From: JBBSHS01 sp038232515
GTDB taxonomy: Bacteria; Actinomycetota; Acidimicrobiia; Acidimicrobiales; JAUJNH01
Assembly: GCA_038232515.1 (NCBI GenBank)
Contig: JBBSHS010000010.1
Span: 1 to 46,786 of the forward strand
DNA length: 46,786 nt
Direction of reading: 5' to 3'
The notes below the pieces were generated by a model. It was not told the origin of the DNA. It made no database searches and saw only the letters and a program-made list of their open reading frames with translations. Below, piece by piece: positions 15,756-24,462 of this stretch; positions within the stretch are counted from its first letter, which is position 1, and the number at the start of each line of letters is the position of its first letter. Made by a program: the position numbers and the translations under genes.

Positions 15756-16823
15756 TTGACGCGGCGCGAGACGCTGGCCGCCGACGACGGGTCGCTCCGG
15801 CCGGTCGACCCCGAGGCCGCGGCTGACGAGGTGGTCGACGAGACCAACCTCCGGCCCCGTCGACTGCACGAGTTCATCGGCCAGGCCGCCCTCAAGGACC
15901 ACCTCGGCATCGTTCTGGAGGCGGCCCGGCGGCGGGGGCAGGCGGCCGACCACATCCTTCTGGCTGGTCCTCCGGGCCTGGGCAAGACGAGCATGGCCGG
16001 GATCGTGGCCGCCGAGATGGGCTCGGTCCTACGGATCACGTCAGGGCCGGCCATCGTGCGGGCCGGAGACCTGGCCGCCATCCTCACCGACCTGGCCGAC
16101 GGCGACGTCCTGTTCGTGGACGAATGCCACCGCCTGCCCCGCGACGTCGAAGAGGTCCTCTACCCGGCCATGGAGGATTTCTGCCTCGACATAGTGCTCG
16201 GCAAGGGCCCGGCGGCCCGGTCCATCCGTCTCGACCTGCCCCGCTTCACGCTGGTGGGGGCCACAACCCGCACCGGGCTGATCAGCCGGCCCCTGTTGGA
16301 CCGGTTCGGTTTCGTGGCCCGCCTCGACCATTACCCGATCGAGGACCTGGAGGTCATCGTCCTGCGGGCCGCCCGCATCCTGGGTGTCACCGTCGATCCC
16401 GCCGCCGCCCACGAGGTGGCGCGCCGGTCCCGGGGTACGCCCCGCATCGCCAACCGGTTACTCAAGCGGGTGCGCGACTACGCCGAGGTACGTGCCCGCG
16501 GGGTGGTCGACGTAGACGCCGCGAGGGCGGGCCTGGCCTTGTTCGGGATCGACGAGGTGGGGCTCGACAAGGTCGACCGAGCCATCCTTGACGCCCTCTG
16601 CCGACGTTTCGGCGGGGCCCCGGTGGGCCTGTCCACGCTGGCCGTCTCGGTGAGCGAGGACCCCGAGACGGTCGAAGAGGTGTACGAGCCGTTTCTCCTC
16701 CAGCAGGGCCTGATGCAGCGCACCCCCAGGGGCCGGGTGGCCACCGAGGCCGCCTGGGCCCACATCGGCCTGGCCCCGCCGGTGGCGCCGGTGGCGCTTC
16801 CGACGCTGTTCAGCGAGGGCTGA
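15756..16823 (+). CDS. ruvB: Holliday junction branch migration helicase RuvB
   Basis: RuvB is the hexameric AAA+ motor of branch migration. The 355-residue protein has Walker A (GPPGLGKT near residues 71-78), Walker B reading FVDECHR where most RuvB have DEIHR, sensor GATTRTGLIS, arginine finger region RPLLDRFG, sensor 2 RGTPRIANRLLKRVRD, and the C-terminal winged helix ending QRTPRGRVAT. Length is normal. The TTG start is preceded by GAGGACGG and gives a usual N-terminus (the NLRPRRLHEFIGQ box follows). It converges on the sigma factor gene, and a perfect hairpin lies between them. Confidence 0.96.
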   Translation: MTRRETLAADDGSLRPVDPEAAADEVVDETNLRPRRLHEFIGQAALKDHLGIVLEAARRRGQAADHILLAGPPGLGKTSMAGIVAAEMGSVLRITSGPAIVRAGDLAAILTDLADGDVLFVDECHRLPRDVEEVLYPAMEDFCLDIVLGKGPAARSIRLDLPRFTLVGATTRTGLISRPLLDRFGFVARLDHYPIEDLEVIVLRAARILGVTVDPAAAHEVARRSRGTPRIANRLLKRVRDYAEVRARGVVDVDAARAGLALFGIDEVGLDKVDRAILDALCRRFGGAPVGLSTLAVSVSEDPETVEEVYEPFLLQQGLMQRTPRGRVATEAAWAHIGLAPPVAPVALPTLFSEG

Positions 16824-16843
16824 GCGCCACCTACCACCGGCAC

Positions 16844-16864
16844 GGCTGACCCGTCGGGTCAGCC
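16844..16864. terminator. Bidirectional hairpin terminator between ruvB and the sigma gene
   Basis: GGCTGACCC-GTC-GGGTCAGCC is a perfect 9-bp stem with a three-base loop between two convergent genes. The stop codon of the minus-strand gene (16859-16861) lies within its right arm. There is no U-tract, as is common in GC-rich actinobacteria. Confidence 0.65.
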
Positions 16865-17956
16865 CCCCCGTCGCCTCAGCGCATCGCCGACCCGCCGGGT
16901 CACGGGACGAGGATCGATGCGCACCCGGCCCACACCGGGGACCACGACCTCCATCGGGGACTCGGCGATGCCGACGCCGCCCGGCGACAGCAGGGCCGGT
17001 ACCGAGGTCGGCGGCGGCGGACTGGGCACCGCTGCGGTGGAGGTCGTCGTCGGCCGGGCATCGGATCGTGGGCTCACGGCCACGGTCGCCCGCGTCACCA
17101 CCGGGCCGGCAGGCACCGGGGTCACCGTCGAAGCCGGGGCGATCACCGCACGGGAGCGGGCGGCCGGGGCCGTGGCCGGGACGGCACCGACCGTTGGGGC
17201 GGGACCGGGGCCTGGGCTCCCGACGCCGACGCCCAACGCCGCGGCCCCGCCGATGGCGACGGTGGCGGCGCCCCCTGCGGCCAACTGCCCCAGGCCGCCC
17301 CCAGGGAGAGCACCCAACCAATGGCGGGCTCCGGCCAGGCGGTGCGCGGTCCAACCCAACAGGGCAGTTCCGCCCAGCACGCCGGCCCGGGTGTGGTCGG
17401 GGCCGGCCAGTGCCATGAACTCGCGTCGCAGGGCCCGGCGGGCTCGCAGGATCAGGGCCTCGACGGTGCCCAGGCTGACGCTGTAGTGGTCGGCGATGCG
17501 CTGGTATGACCACTCCTGTCGCTCCCGCAGGTTGAGGACGTCGCGGTGGCGCGGCGACAGTTGACCGAGGGCGTCGTTCAGCAGGGCGACGTCGACGGCG
17601 GCCACCACGGCGTCCTGGCCGCCGTCGACGGGCCCGAGGTCAATGTCCGCCGCCGGCTGGCTCCGGGCCCGTCGGCGATGGGTGTCGACGCACAGGCGTG
17701 CGGCGATGACGGTCATCCAGGGGTAGAAGCGGCGCTCGCCGGCCAGATCGGGCATGGCCCGGTAGGCCCGCACAAAGGCCTCCTGAGCCAGGTCTTCAGC
17801 TTCGTGGCTGTCTCCCACGCGCTGGGCGCAGAACCGCTCGAGCCGCCTTCGGTAACGGCGGTACAGGTCCTCGAACGCCTCCTGGTCGCCGGCCTGGAAC
17901 CGCAGCACCAGGTCGCGGTCACGCGACAGGTGGACGTCGTCGGCCTGCAGCACCAT
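16859..17956 (-). CDS. ECF-type RNA polymerase sigma factor with membrane-anchor-like C-terminal extension
   Basis: The 365-residue protein has an ECF sigma core: region 2 (DLVLRFQAGDQEAFEDLYRRY through AEDLAQEAFVRAYRAM, residues about 12-70) and region 4 (LSPRHRDVLNLRERQEWSYQ and the helix-turn-helix SVSLGTVEALILRARRALR, about 125-175). The remaining half is unusual: a hydrophobic Gly/Ala segment (AAGGAATVAIGGAAALGVGV, about 228-247) followed by some 115 residues rich in Pro, Thr, Ala and Val, as in extracytoplasmic tails. No separate anti-sigma factor is adjacent, so control may be built into the protein. The ATG at 17956 is chosen because the core starts soon after; a longer frame upstream has no family support. 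Its target genes are unknown. Confidence 0.82.
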   Translation of the reverse strand: MVLQADDVHLSRDRDLVLRFQAGDQEAFEDLYRRYRRRLERFCAQRVGDSHEAEDLAQEAFVRAYRAMPDLAGERRFYPWMTVIAARLCVDTHRRRARSQPAADIDLGPVDGGQDAVVAAVDVALLNDALGQLSPRHRDVLNLRERQEWSYQRIADHYSVSLGTVEALILRARRALRREFMALAGPDHTRAGVLGGTALLGWTAHRLAGARHWLGALPGGGLGQLAAGGAATVAIGGAAALGVGVGSPGPGPAPTVGAVPATAPAARSRAVIAPASTVTPVPAGPVVTRATVAVSPRSDARPTTTSTAAVPSPPPPTSVPALLSPGGVGIAESPMEVVVPGVGRVRIDPRPVTRRVGDALRRRGG

Positions 17957-18097
17957 ACGCAGACTGAGATTCGCCGCGCCGGGGGCGTGTCCCTGCCTTG
18001 GCGCCGGGTTGACGGCCAGCTCGGTGGCTGGTGCGCGAGGGGCCGCGTGGCATGGCCGGACAGGACGGAGCGGCCGGGAGCGGCCCCTCAAACACGG

Positions 18098-18103
18098 TAC
18101 GCT
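18098..18103 (+). promoter_or_regulatory. Candidate -10 box for the yajC-secD-secF operon
   Basis: TACGCT lies 39-44 bases before the yajC ATG and would give a leader of about 30 bases. The divergent gap to the sigma gene is 185 bases. Confidence 0.4.
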
Positions 18104-18141
18104 CGTCCGTCCTCCGAGCCAAAGGCTTGCTGACCCGCGCC

Positions 18142-18465
18142 ATGTACCTCCTCCTGCCTCTCGTCCTCCTGGCCCTGTGCTGGGTGGCGCTCATACGTCC
18201 CCAGCAGCAGAGGGTGCGTCGTCAGCGGACCATGCTGAGGACCATCGAGCCCGGCGACGAGGTGGTGCTGGCCGGCGGCCTGGTGGGCACCGTGCGCGAA
18301 CTGGGAGACGCCCGGGCCCAGGTGGAGGTGGCCCCCGGGGTCGTCGTGACCGTCCTGGTGCCCGCCATCCAGAGCCTGGCCCACGATGCCGTAGCCCCAA
18401 CCGCCGGCTCGCAGACCCCGGAGGCGCCACGGCTCGGGGCCCACCGAGACGAGGACGAGTCGTGA
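18142..18465 (+). CDS. yajC: Sec translocase accessory protein YajC
   Basis: YajC is a small bitopic membrane protein that associates with SecDF. The 107-residue product starts with one hydrophobic helix (MYLLLPLVLLALCWVALI), continues with the family motif RPQQQRVRRQR, then the conserved EPGDEVVLAGGLVGTVREL and a VEVAPGVVVTVL strand, and ends in a low-complexity tail. The ATG just before the helix is chosen; a TTG at 18127 would add five residues. The stop overlaps the secD start (GTGA), so the three genes form one translationally coupled operon. Confidence 0.92.
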   Translation: MYLLLPLVLLALCWVALIRPQQQRVRRQRTMLRTIEPGDEVVLAGGLVGTVRELGDARAQVEVAPGVVVTVLVPAIQSLAHDAVAPTAGSQTPEAPRLGAHRDEDES

Positions 18466-19955
18466 AGCGCAATCAGTTGTTCTGCCTGCTCGGCATCGTG
18501 GTGTTGGCCCTCGGCGCCTTCGTCGGCACGCTCGTCAAAGATGCCCGTCCCCTTCTCGGCCTCGACCTGCAGGGCGGGGCGTCGGTCGTTCTGCACCCCA
18601 CGACGTCGGTCAGCAAGGGCGTCATCAACCAGGCCATCAGCATCATCCGCACCCGCGTGGACGCGCTGGGCGTGGCCGAGCCGGAGATCTCGCGGCAGGG
18701 CAATGACATCGTGGTGCAGCTTCCCGGGGTGAAGGACAAGGACCACGCCATTGCCATCGTCGGCCAGACGGCCCAGCTGCGGCTCCGCCCCGTCCTGCAG
18801 TCCGGCTCGCTCTCCAACATCGGCGACCCCAAGGTCCAGGCGCAGTTGGAGGCGGCTTGCAACCCGCAGGCCCACCCCAACTCGGAGCTGCCGCCCAATG
18901 ATCCGGCAGCGACGGTGGTCCTGCCCAAGTGCGACGCCAAGACCAAGGCTGTGACCAGCCTCGACCAACTCGGGCCCACGGCCGCCTCCGGGGACATCTT
19001 GAGCAGCGCCACCGCCTCGTTCGGGCAGACCGGCCAGTGGGTGGTCAACTTCACCACCACCGGCGCCGGCTCCAAGAAGTTCGACGCCATCGCCGGGCTC
19101 TGCTACAAGGGCGTCACCACGCCCACCAAGGTGCCGGAGCTGGGCGACGCCTCGTACACCTGTCCTGCTCAGTCGGGCAACGCACAGGGCCAGCTGGCCA
19201 TCGTGCTGGACAACGTCATCCAGTCCGATCCCGTGATCCAGCAGCCCACCTTCAACGGGAGCGGGCAGATCAGCGGCGGTACCCCTGGGTTCACCTCCAG
19301 CACGGCCAAGGACCTCGCTCTGGTGCTGCGCTACGGCTCGCTCCCGGTCGAGCTGCGGCCCGTCACCCAGGAGACGGTGTCAGCCACCCTGGGCAAGGGC
19401 TCGCTGCGGGCCGGAATCGTGGCCGGGGCCATCGGCCTGGCCGCCGTGCTGCTCTACATGCTCCTTTACTACCGGGCCCTGGGCGCGGTGGTGGTGCTCG
19501 GCCTGTGCGTGTCCGGCATGTTGATGTGGTCGGTCATCACCTTCCTGTCACAGACCCGTGGCCTGGCCCTCTCGCTGGCCGGGGCCACGGGGGTGATCGT
19601 GGCGGTAGGGGTCACGGTGGACTCCTACGTCGTGTACTTCGAACGGTTGAAGGACGAGATCCGAGCGGGCAAGACGGTCAGGTCCTCGACCGACCGCGGG
19701 TTCAAGAAGGCTTGGCACACCACCGTGGCCGCCGACGCCACCTCCTTCATCGCCGCCGCCATCCTGTACTGGCTGACGGTGGGGGCCGTGCGGGGCTTCG
19801 CCTTTACGCTGGGCCTGGCCACGGTCCTCGACCTGCTCGTCTGCTACACGTTCACACGTCCGATGGTCGGCTTTCTGTCCCGTAGCCGCTTCTTCACCCA
19901 GGCCCGGTTCTTCGGTGTAGCCCGGGGCCTGGCCGCCGGGGGAGTGCCGACATGA
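18462..19955 (+). CDS. secD: Protein translocase subunit SecD
   Basis: SecD, with SecF, uses the proton motive force to help pull secreted proteins out of the SecYEG channel. The 497-residue protein has the first membrane helix (residues about 5-25), the conserved LLGLDLQGGASVVL, a large extracytoplasmic domain (about 40-300) and five C-terminal helices with the family motifs LGKGSLRAG, GATGVIVAVGVTVDSYVVYFERLKDEIRAGK and the final FTLGLATVLDLLVCYTFTRP. The aspartate in VTVDSYVVYFER is the expected proton-path residue. The GTG start overlaps the yajC stop by four bases, and its own stop overlaps secF (ATGA). Confidence 0.95.
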   Translation: MKRNQLFCLLGIVVLALGAFVGTLVKDARPLLGLDLQGGASVVLHPTTSVSKGVINQAISIIRTRVDALGVAEPEISRQGNDIVVQLPGVKDKDHAIAIVGQTAQLRLRPVLQSGSLSNIGDPKVQAQLEAACNPQAHPNSELPPNDPAATVVLPKCDAKTKAVTSLDQLGPTAASGDILSSATASFGQTGQWVVNFTTTGAGSKKFDAIAGLCYKGVTTPTKVPELGDASYTCPAQSGNAQGQLAIVLDNVIQSDPVIQQPTFNGSGQISGGTPGFTSSTAKDLALVLRYGSLPVELRPVTQETVSATLGKGSLRAGIVAGAIGLAAVLLYMLLYYRALGAVVVLGLCVSGMLMWSVITFLSQTRGLALSLAGATGVIVAVGVTVDSYVVYFERLKDEIRAGKTVRSSTDRGFKKAWHTTVAADATSFIAAAILYWLTVGAVRGFAFTLGLATVLDLLVCYTFTRPMVGFLSRSRFFTQARFFGVARGLAAGGVPT

Positions 19956-21463
19956 ACCGGTCGAGGAGCGCCGACGCCCGAACCGACCAGCCGTCGGCCG
20001 ACGAGCCCGACGGGGCCGACGACGCCACGCCGGCCGAGAAGGCCAAGAAGGCCAAGAAGCCGGGCATCGCCTGGAAGCTGTACCACGGTGAGACTTCCAT
20101 CGACTTCATCGGCAAGAGATGGCGGGGTTTCATCCTGTCACTGCTCGTCATCGCCATCGGGCTCGTCGGCCTCGGTACCAGGGGCCTGAACCTCGGCATC
20201 GACTTCAAGGGCGGCACCTCGTGGGAGCTCGACGCCGGCAACCACGCCACGGTGGCCAAGACCCGCGACGCCCTGCGGCCGCTCGGGCTCGGCGACTCCA
20301 CCATCCAGCTCCTGGGTTCGGGCAAGGTTCAGCGCCTGCGGGTCGAGTCCAAGCTCAGCAGCAACAGCTCGGACAAGACCACCCAGGTGCGCGACGCCCT
20401 GGCCAAGCTGACCGGAGCCGCCAACCCGTCCAGCGCCGTGACCGTGAACTCCGTCGGCCCGACGTGGGGGAAGGAGATCACCAAGAAGGCCGAGCGGGCC
20501 ATCGTCCTGTTCTTCGTCGTCGTCGCCCTCTACATCACGCTGCGGTTCGAGAAGTGGATGGCCGTGGCCGCCCTGGTCGAGGTCGTCCATGACGTCCTCA
20601 TCACCGTCGGCATCTACGCGTTGGTGGGGTTCCAGGTCACGCCCGACACGGTGGTGGCCTTCCTCACCATCCTCGGCTACTCGCTGTACGACACCATCGT
20701 CGTCTTCGACAAGATCGAAGAGAACACCAAGGGCATGGGTTCGACCGGCCGGTACACCTACACCGACGTCGTGAACCTGAGCATGAACCAGACGCTCATG
20801 CGCTCGATGAACACCACCATCGTGGCCGTGCTGCCGGTGGTATCGGTCCTCTTCATCGGGGCGTACGGGCTGGGGGCGGCCACCCTGGAGAACTTCGGTC
20901 TGGCCCTGATGATCGGGCTGCTGAGCGGGGCTTACTCGTCGCTGTTCGTCGGTTCGCCACTGCTCGCCATGGTCAAGGAGCGCGAGTCGAGGTGGCGGGG
21001 CGTCCGGTTGCGGATCCAGGCCAAGGGGGGCGGGGCCACCAGTGGGCTGCTGACGCCGGCGTCGGCGGCCGCGGGCGGGATCACCGGCGCCAGGGAGAAG
21101 CGAGGCACCAAGGTTGTGGCCCGGTCGGCCACGGCCAGCGGTCGGCGACGCCCGGCCAGCGTCCTGGTCGAGGAGGAGCTGGCGGACGACGACGTCGACG
21201 AAGTCGACCTCGACAACGACCTCGACGCGGACGCCGACAGCGACCGCGACCGCGACCGCACCGTCCTCGTTCCCGGGAGCACCAAGGCGGCCGGCGCCGA
21301 AAGGGCCAAGGGGGCGTCGGCCAAAGCCGTCAGCTCGGGCGGCCCTGGCGGCGAAAAGCCGGCCGCGGCTCGGCCGGCGCGAGCGGCCGGGACGCCGCCT
21401 CGTCCCCGCGCCGGGGGCAAGGCCAACGCCCCCCGTCCCAGGAAGAAGGGCAAGCGCCGCTGA
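19952..21463 (+). CDS. secF: Protein translocase subunit SecF with long charged tail
   Basis: SecF partners SecD. A charged N-terminal region of about 50 residues precedes the first helix. The conserved GLNLGIDFKGGTSWEL follows, then the extracytoplasmic loop, and five helices bearing VEVVHDVLITVGIYAL, GYSLYDTIVVFDKIEEN and SMNTTIVAVLPVVSVL. The core ends near residue 350. Beyond it are about 150 residues absent from most SecF proteins: a strongly acidic run (EEELADDDVDEVDLDNDLDA and onwards) and then a basic, Pro/Ala-rich end (RPRKKGKRR). Total length is 503, against 300-450 in relatives. It starts with an ATG overlapping the secD stop. The tail should face the cytoplasm. Confidence 0.93.
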   Translation: MNRSRSADARTDQPSADEPDGADDATPAEKAKKAKKPGIAWKLYHGETSIDFIGKRWRGFILSLLVIAIGLVGLGTRGLNLGIDFKGGTSWELDAGNHATVAKTRDALRPLGLGDSTIQLLGSGKVQRLRVESKLSSNSSDKTTQVRDALAKLTGAANPSSAVTVNSVGPTWGKEITKKAERAIVLFFVVVALYITLRFEKWMAVAALVEVVHDVLITVGIYALVGFQVTPDTVVAFLTILGYSLYDTIVVFDKIEENTKGMGSTGRYTYTDVVNLSMNQTLMRSMNTTIVAVLPVVSVLFIGAYGLGAATLENFGLALMIGLLSGAYSSLFVGSPLLAMVKERESRWRGVRLRIQAKGGGATSGLLTPASAAAGGITGAREKRGTKVVARSATASGRRRPASVLVEEELADDDVDEVDLDNDLDADADSDRDRDRTVLVPGSTKAAGAERAKGASAKAVSSGGPGGEKPAAARPARAAGTPPRPRAGGKANAPRPRKKGKRR

Positions 21464-21490
21464 CGTCGCCGGCCCGGTGCGGCCCCCCGG

Positions 21491-21496
21491 TAGCCT
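21491..21496 (+). promoter_or_regulatory. -10 box of a probable leaderless promoter (apt-relA)
   Basis: TAGCCT is followed by six bases and the ATG of apt at 21503. It lies in the 39-base gap after secF, so apt-relA can be transcribed separately. Confidence 0.55.
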
Positions 21497-21502
21497 GGGG
21501 AC

Positions 21503-22111
21503 ATGTTGCCTCCTGGCCGCACGGTGGCCGACCGGCTGCGCTCGCGCATCCGCGACATCCCCGATTTCCCCCGGCCGGGTGTCCTGTTCAAGGACATCAC
21601 GCCGTTGTTGTCCGACCCCACATCGTTCCAGGAGGCCATCGACGGGCTCACGGCCCCGTTCGAGGGGCGGGGCATCGCCAAGGTGCTGGGCATCGAAGCC
21701 CGCGGCTTCATTGCCGCCGCGCCAGTGGCCTCCCGGCTCGGGGCCGGGTTCGTGCCCATACGCAAGGCCGGCAAGCTGCCGTGGCAGGTGGAGAAGGCCG
21801 GGTACGTGCTCGAGTACGGCAACGACGTGCTGGAGATCCACAAGGACTCGGTGGCCGTGGGCGAGCGGGTGCTGGTGGTCGACGACCTGCTGGCCACCGG
21901 CGGGACGGCGGCGGCCGCCATCCGCCTGGTTGAGGCGTTGGGGGGCCACGTCGTCGGCTTGGCCTTCATCGTTGAACTGGCCTTCCTGGGTGGCCGGTCC
22001 CAGTTGGGTGGACGCGAAGCGGTGTCATTGGTCAGCTACGACGGCGACGATGCGGTGGCCCCCGATATCGCCGTTCCGGGTTCCCTCGCCGCCGGTTACG
22101 AGCCCGGATAG
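21503..22111 (+). CDS. apt: Adenine phosphoribosyltransferase
   Basis: This salvage enzyme makes AMP from adenine and PRPP. The 202-residue protein has the family N-terminus (RSRIRDIPDFPRPGVLFKDITPLL), GIEARGFIAAAPVASRLGAGFVPIRK for base binding, and the PRPP loop VLVVDDLLATGGTAAAAI near residues 121-138. Length is slightly above the usual 170-180 because of a longer C-terminus. The ATG is leaderless by the TANNNT signature. The stop codon TAG shares its last base with the GTG of relA, the same apt-relA pairing seen in mycobacteria and Streptomyces. Confidence 0.96.
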   Translation: MLPPGRTVADRLRSRIRDIPDFPRPGVLFKDITPLLSDPTSFQEAIDGLTAPFEGRGIAKVLGIEARGFIAAAPVASRLGAGFVPIRKAGKLPWQVEKAGYVLEYGNDVLEIHKDSVAVGERVLVVDDLLATGGTAAAAIRLVEALGGHVVGLAFIVELAFLGGRSQLGGREAVSLVSYDGDDAVAPDIAVPGSLAAGYEPG

Positions 22112-24462
22112 TGGCCACCGCCCGCGTGCCGGTGCTCCCGTGGCGACGGGCGTCAGCTCAGCAGTCCTCGGCTGACGGCCTGCTGCTCCCCGTGCTCTCG
22201 GAGTTCCGCACCCGTCACCCCAAGGGCGACTCGTCCCTCGTCACCCAGGCCTACGACCTGGCGGCCAAGGCCCACGACGGCCAGTTGCGCAAGTCGGGCG
22301 AGGCCTACATCCATCACCCGCTGGCGGTGGCCACCATCCTGGCCAAGCTGGGCCTGGACGACGTCACCCTCGCCGCCGCCCTGCTTCACGACGCCGTGGA
22401 GGACACGGGCGTCACCGTCGAGGAGCTGGAGCGGGACTTCGGCAGCCACGTGGCCACCATCGTCGACGGCGTGACCAAGCTCGACCGGGTGCGGTTCGTC
22501 TCCAGGGAGGCCCAGCAGGCCGCCACCGTGCGCAAGATGCTCGTGGCCATGGCCCAGGACGGCCGCGTCCTGCTCATCAAGCTGGCCGACCGGCTGCACA
22601 ACATGCGCACCATCGCCGCCATGCCCGTATGGAAGCAGGAGCGCACCGCCAAGGAGACCCTCGACATCTACGCCCCGCTGGCCCACCGCCTGGGCATCCA
22701 GGAGATGAGGTGGCAGCTGGAGGACCTCTCCTTCGCCGCCCTCCATCCCCGCCGGTACGCCGAGATCGAGCAGATGGTCGCCACCCGGGCGCCCGAGCGG
22801 GACATCTACCTGGCCCAGGTGCTCGACAAGGTGCGTGACCAGTTGGCCGGGTTCGCGATCGACGGCGACGTGACGGGCCGGCCCAAGCACCTGTGGTCCA
22901 TCTACGAGAAGATGGTGGTCAAGGGCAAGGAATTCGACGAGATCTACGACCTGGTGGGCATCCGGGTGCTCGTGGAACGTGAGTCCGACTGCTACGCCGC
23001 CCTGGGGGCCATCCACGGCACCTATGCGCCGGTGCACGGGCGCATCAAGGACTACATCTCGATGCCCAAGTTCAACCTGTACAAGTCCCTGCACACCACC
23101 GTCATCGCCCCGCAGGGCAAGCCATTGGAGGTGCAGATCCGAACCTGGGAGATGCATCGCTGGGCCGAGTTCGGCATCGCCGCCCACTGGGGCTACAAGG
23201 AGTCGAGCCGTCAGGCGAAGGGTGGTGCCGAGCGCGCCGCTCACGGCCGGCATCCGTCGGCCAGGGGCCTCGGGCGACCGGGCGGGGCGCCTCCGGCGTT
23301 GCCGCCCGGCGTGCCGTGGATGACCCGGCTCGGCGACATGGACGTCGACAGCGAGGACCCAGCCGCGTTCCTCGAGAGCCTCAAGCTCGACCTGGAGCAG
23401 GACGAGGTCTATGTCTTCACCCCCAAGGGGGACGTGCAGACCCTTCCCACCGGGGCCACTTCCGTCGACTTCGCCTACGCCATCCACACCGACGTCGGCC
23501 ACCGCTGCATCGGTGCCCGGGTCAACGGCCGGCTCATGCCCCTCGACACCCCGCTCACGTCGGGTGACACCGTCGAAGTGGTGACGGCCAAGGTGCCGAC
23601 GGCGGCGCCCAGCCGCGACTGGCTCACCTTCGTGGTCACGGCCCGGGCCCGCAACAAGATCCGTCAGTGGTTCTCGCGTGAGCGGCGGGAGGACGCCATC
23701 GAGAATGGGCGTGACGAGCTGGCCAAGGCCCTGCGCAAGGCCGGTCTGCCGGTCCAGCGGCTGTCGTCGTCCTCGCAGCTGCTGGAGCTCGGGCAGTCCA
23801 TGAACTACGTCGACCTCGACGGGCTCCACGCCGCCATCGGCGAGGGCCACGTCTCGTCCCAGACCATCGCCCAGCGGCTGGCCCGCGACCTGCACGGCCC
23901 CGACGCCGAGGTCCAACTCTCGACCACGGTCCGCTCGCCGCGGCGCACGGGCGCCGGCCGCCAGGCCGCCGGTGTGAACGTCGAGGGCCTCGGCGACGTG
24001 ATGGTGCGGTTGTCCCGGTGCTGCACCCCCGTCCCCGGCGACGGCATCATCGGCTTCGTCACCCGGGGCCGCGGGGTGTCGGTCCACCGGTCCGACTGCG
24101 CCAATGCCGTGGCCCTGCAGTCGGTCGACGGTGGTCGCCTCATCGAGGTCGAATGGGACGACCAGAGCCAGGGCAGCTTTGTCGCCTCGATCGAGGTAAA
24201 GGCGCTCGACCGGACCAAGCTGTTGACCGACGTGGCCAAGGTGCTGTCCGAGCACCACCTGAACATCCTCAGCTGCGCCAGCCACACCGGTTCTGACCGG
24301 GTGTCGAAAATGCGCTTCGACTTCGAGATGGCCGACCCCGCCCACCTCGAGCACCTCTTGTCCGCCCTGAAGCGGGTTGACTCCGTCTACGACGCCTACC
24401 GCTTGCTTCCTGGCAAAGGGGAGGGCCAAAGCCCCTCCCCCTTGGACCCCCTCCGGGGTTGA
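22111..24462 (+). CDS. relA: Bifunctional (p)ppGpp synthetase/hydrolase RelA/SpoT (Rel)
   Basis: Rel makes and breaks the stringent-response alarmone. The 783-residue protein has the HD hydrolase domain (YIHHPLAVA and LLHDAVEDT, residues about 65-100), the synthetase domain (GRPKHLWSIYEKM, DLVGIRVLV, YKSLHTTVI and EVQIRTWEMHRWAEFG), a TGS domain (VYVFTPKGDVQTLPTGATSVDFAYAIH), a conserved-cysteine region (RLSRCCTPVPGD) and a C-terminal ACT domain. Both catalytic centres look intact. The natural end is near RLLPG; the last 15 residues (KGEGQSPSPLDPLRG) and the stop codon are encoded by repeat copy C. The GTG start overlaps the apt stop by one base; no independent ribosome site is obvious. Confidence 0.96.
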   Translation: MATARVPVLPWRRASAQQSSADGLLLPVLSEFRTRHPKGDSSLVTQAYDLAAKAHDGQLRKSGEAYIHHPLAVATILAKLGLDDVTLAAALLHDAVEDTGVTVEELERDFGSHVATIVDGVTKLDRVRFVSREAQQAATVRKMLVAMAQDGRVLLIKLADRLHNMRTIAAMPVWKQERTAKETLDIYAPLAHRLGIQEMRWQLEDLSFAALHPRRYAEIEQMVATRAPERDIYLAQVLDKVRDQLAGFAIDGDVTGRPKHLWSIYEKMVVKGKEFDEIYDLVGIRVLVERESDCYAALGAIHGTYAPVHGRIKDYISMPKFNLYKSLHTTVIAPQGKPLEVQIRTWEMHRWAEFGIAAHWGYKESSRQAKGGAERAAHGRHPSARGLGRPGGAPPALPPGVPWMTRLGDMDVDSEDPAAFLESLKLDLEQDEVYVFTPKGDVQTLPTGATSVDFAYAIHTDVGHRCIGARVNGRLMPLDTPLTSGDTVEVVTAKVPTAAPSRDWLTFVVTARARNKIRQWFSRERREDAIENGRDELAKALRKAGLPVQRLSSSSQLLELGQSMNYVDLDGLHAAIGEGHVSSQTIAQRLARDLHGPDAEVQLSTTVRSPRRTGAGRQAAGVNVEGLGDVMVRLSRCCTPVPGDGIIGFVTRGRGVSVHRSDCANAVALQSVDGGRLIEVEWDDQSQGSFVASIEVKALDRTKLLTDVAKVLSEHHLNILSCASHTGSDRVSKMRFDFEMADPAHLEHLLSALKRVDSVYDAYRLLPGKGEGQSPSPLDPLRG

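Noticed and set aside
15526..15759. A 77-residue plus-strand frame over repeat copy B
   Set aside because: Its sequence is simply the repeat read through; a similar frame with a GERSEL string appears in copy A, which shows repeat origin rather than a protein family.
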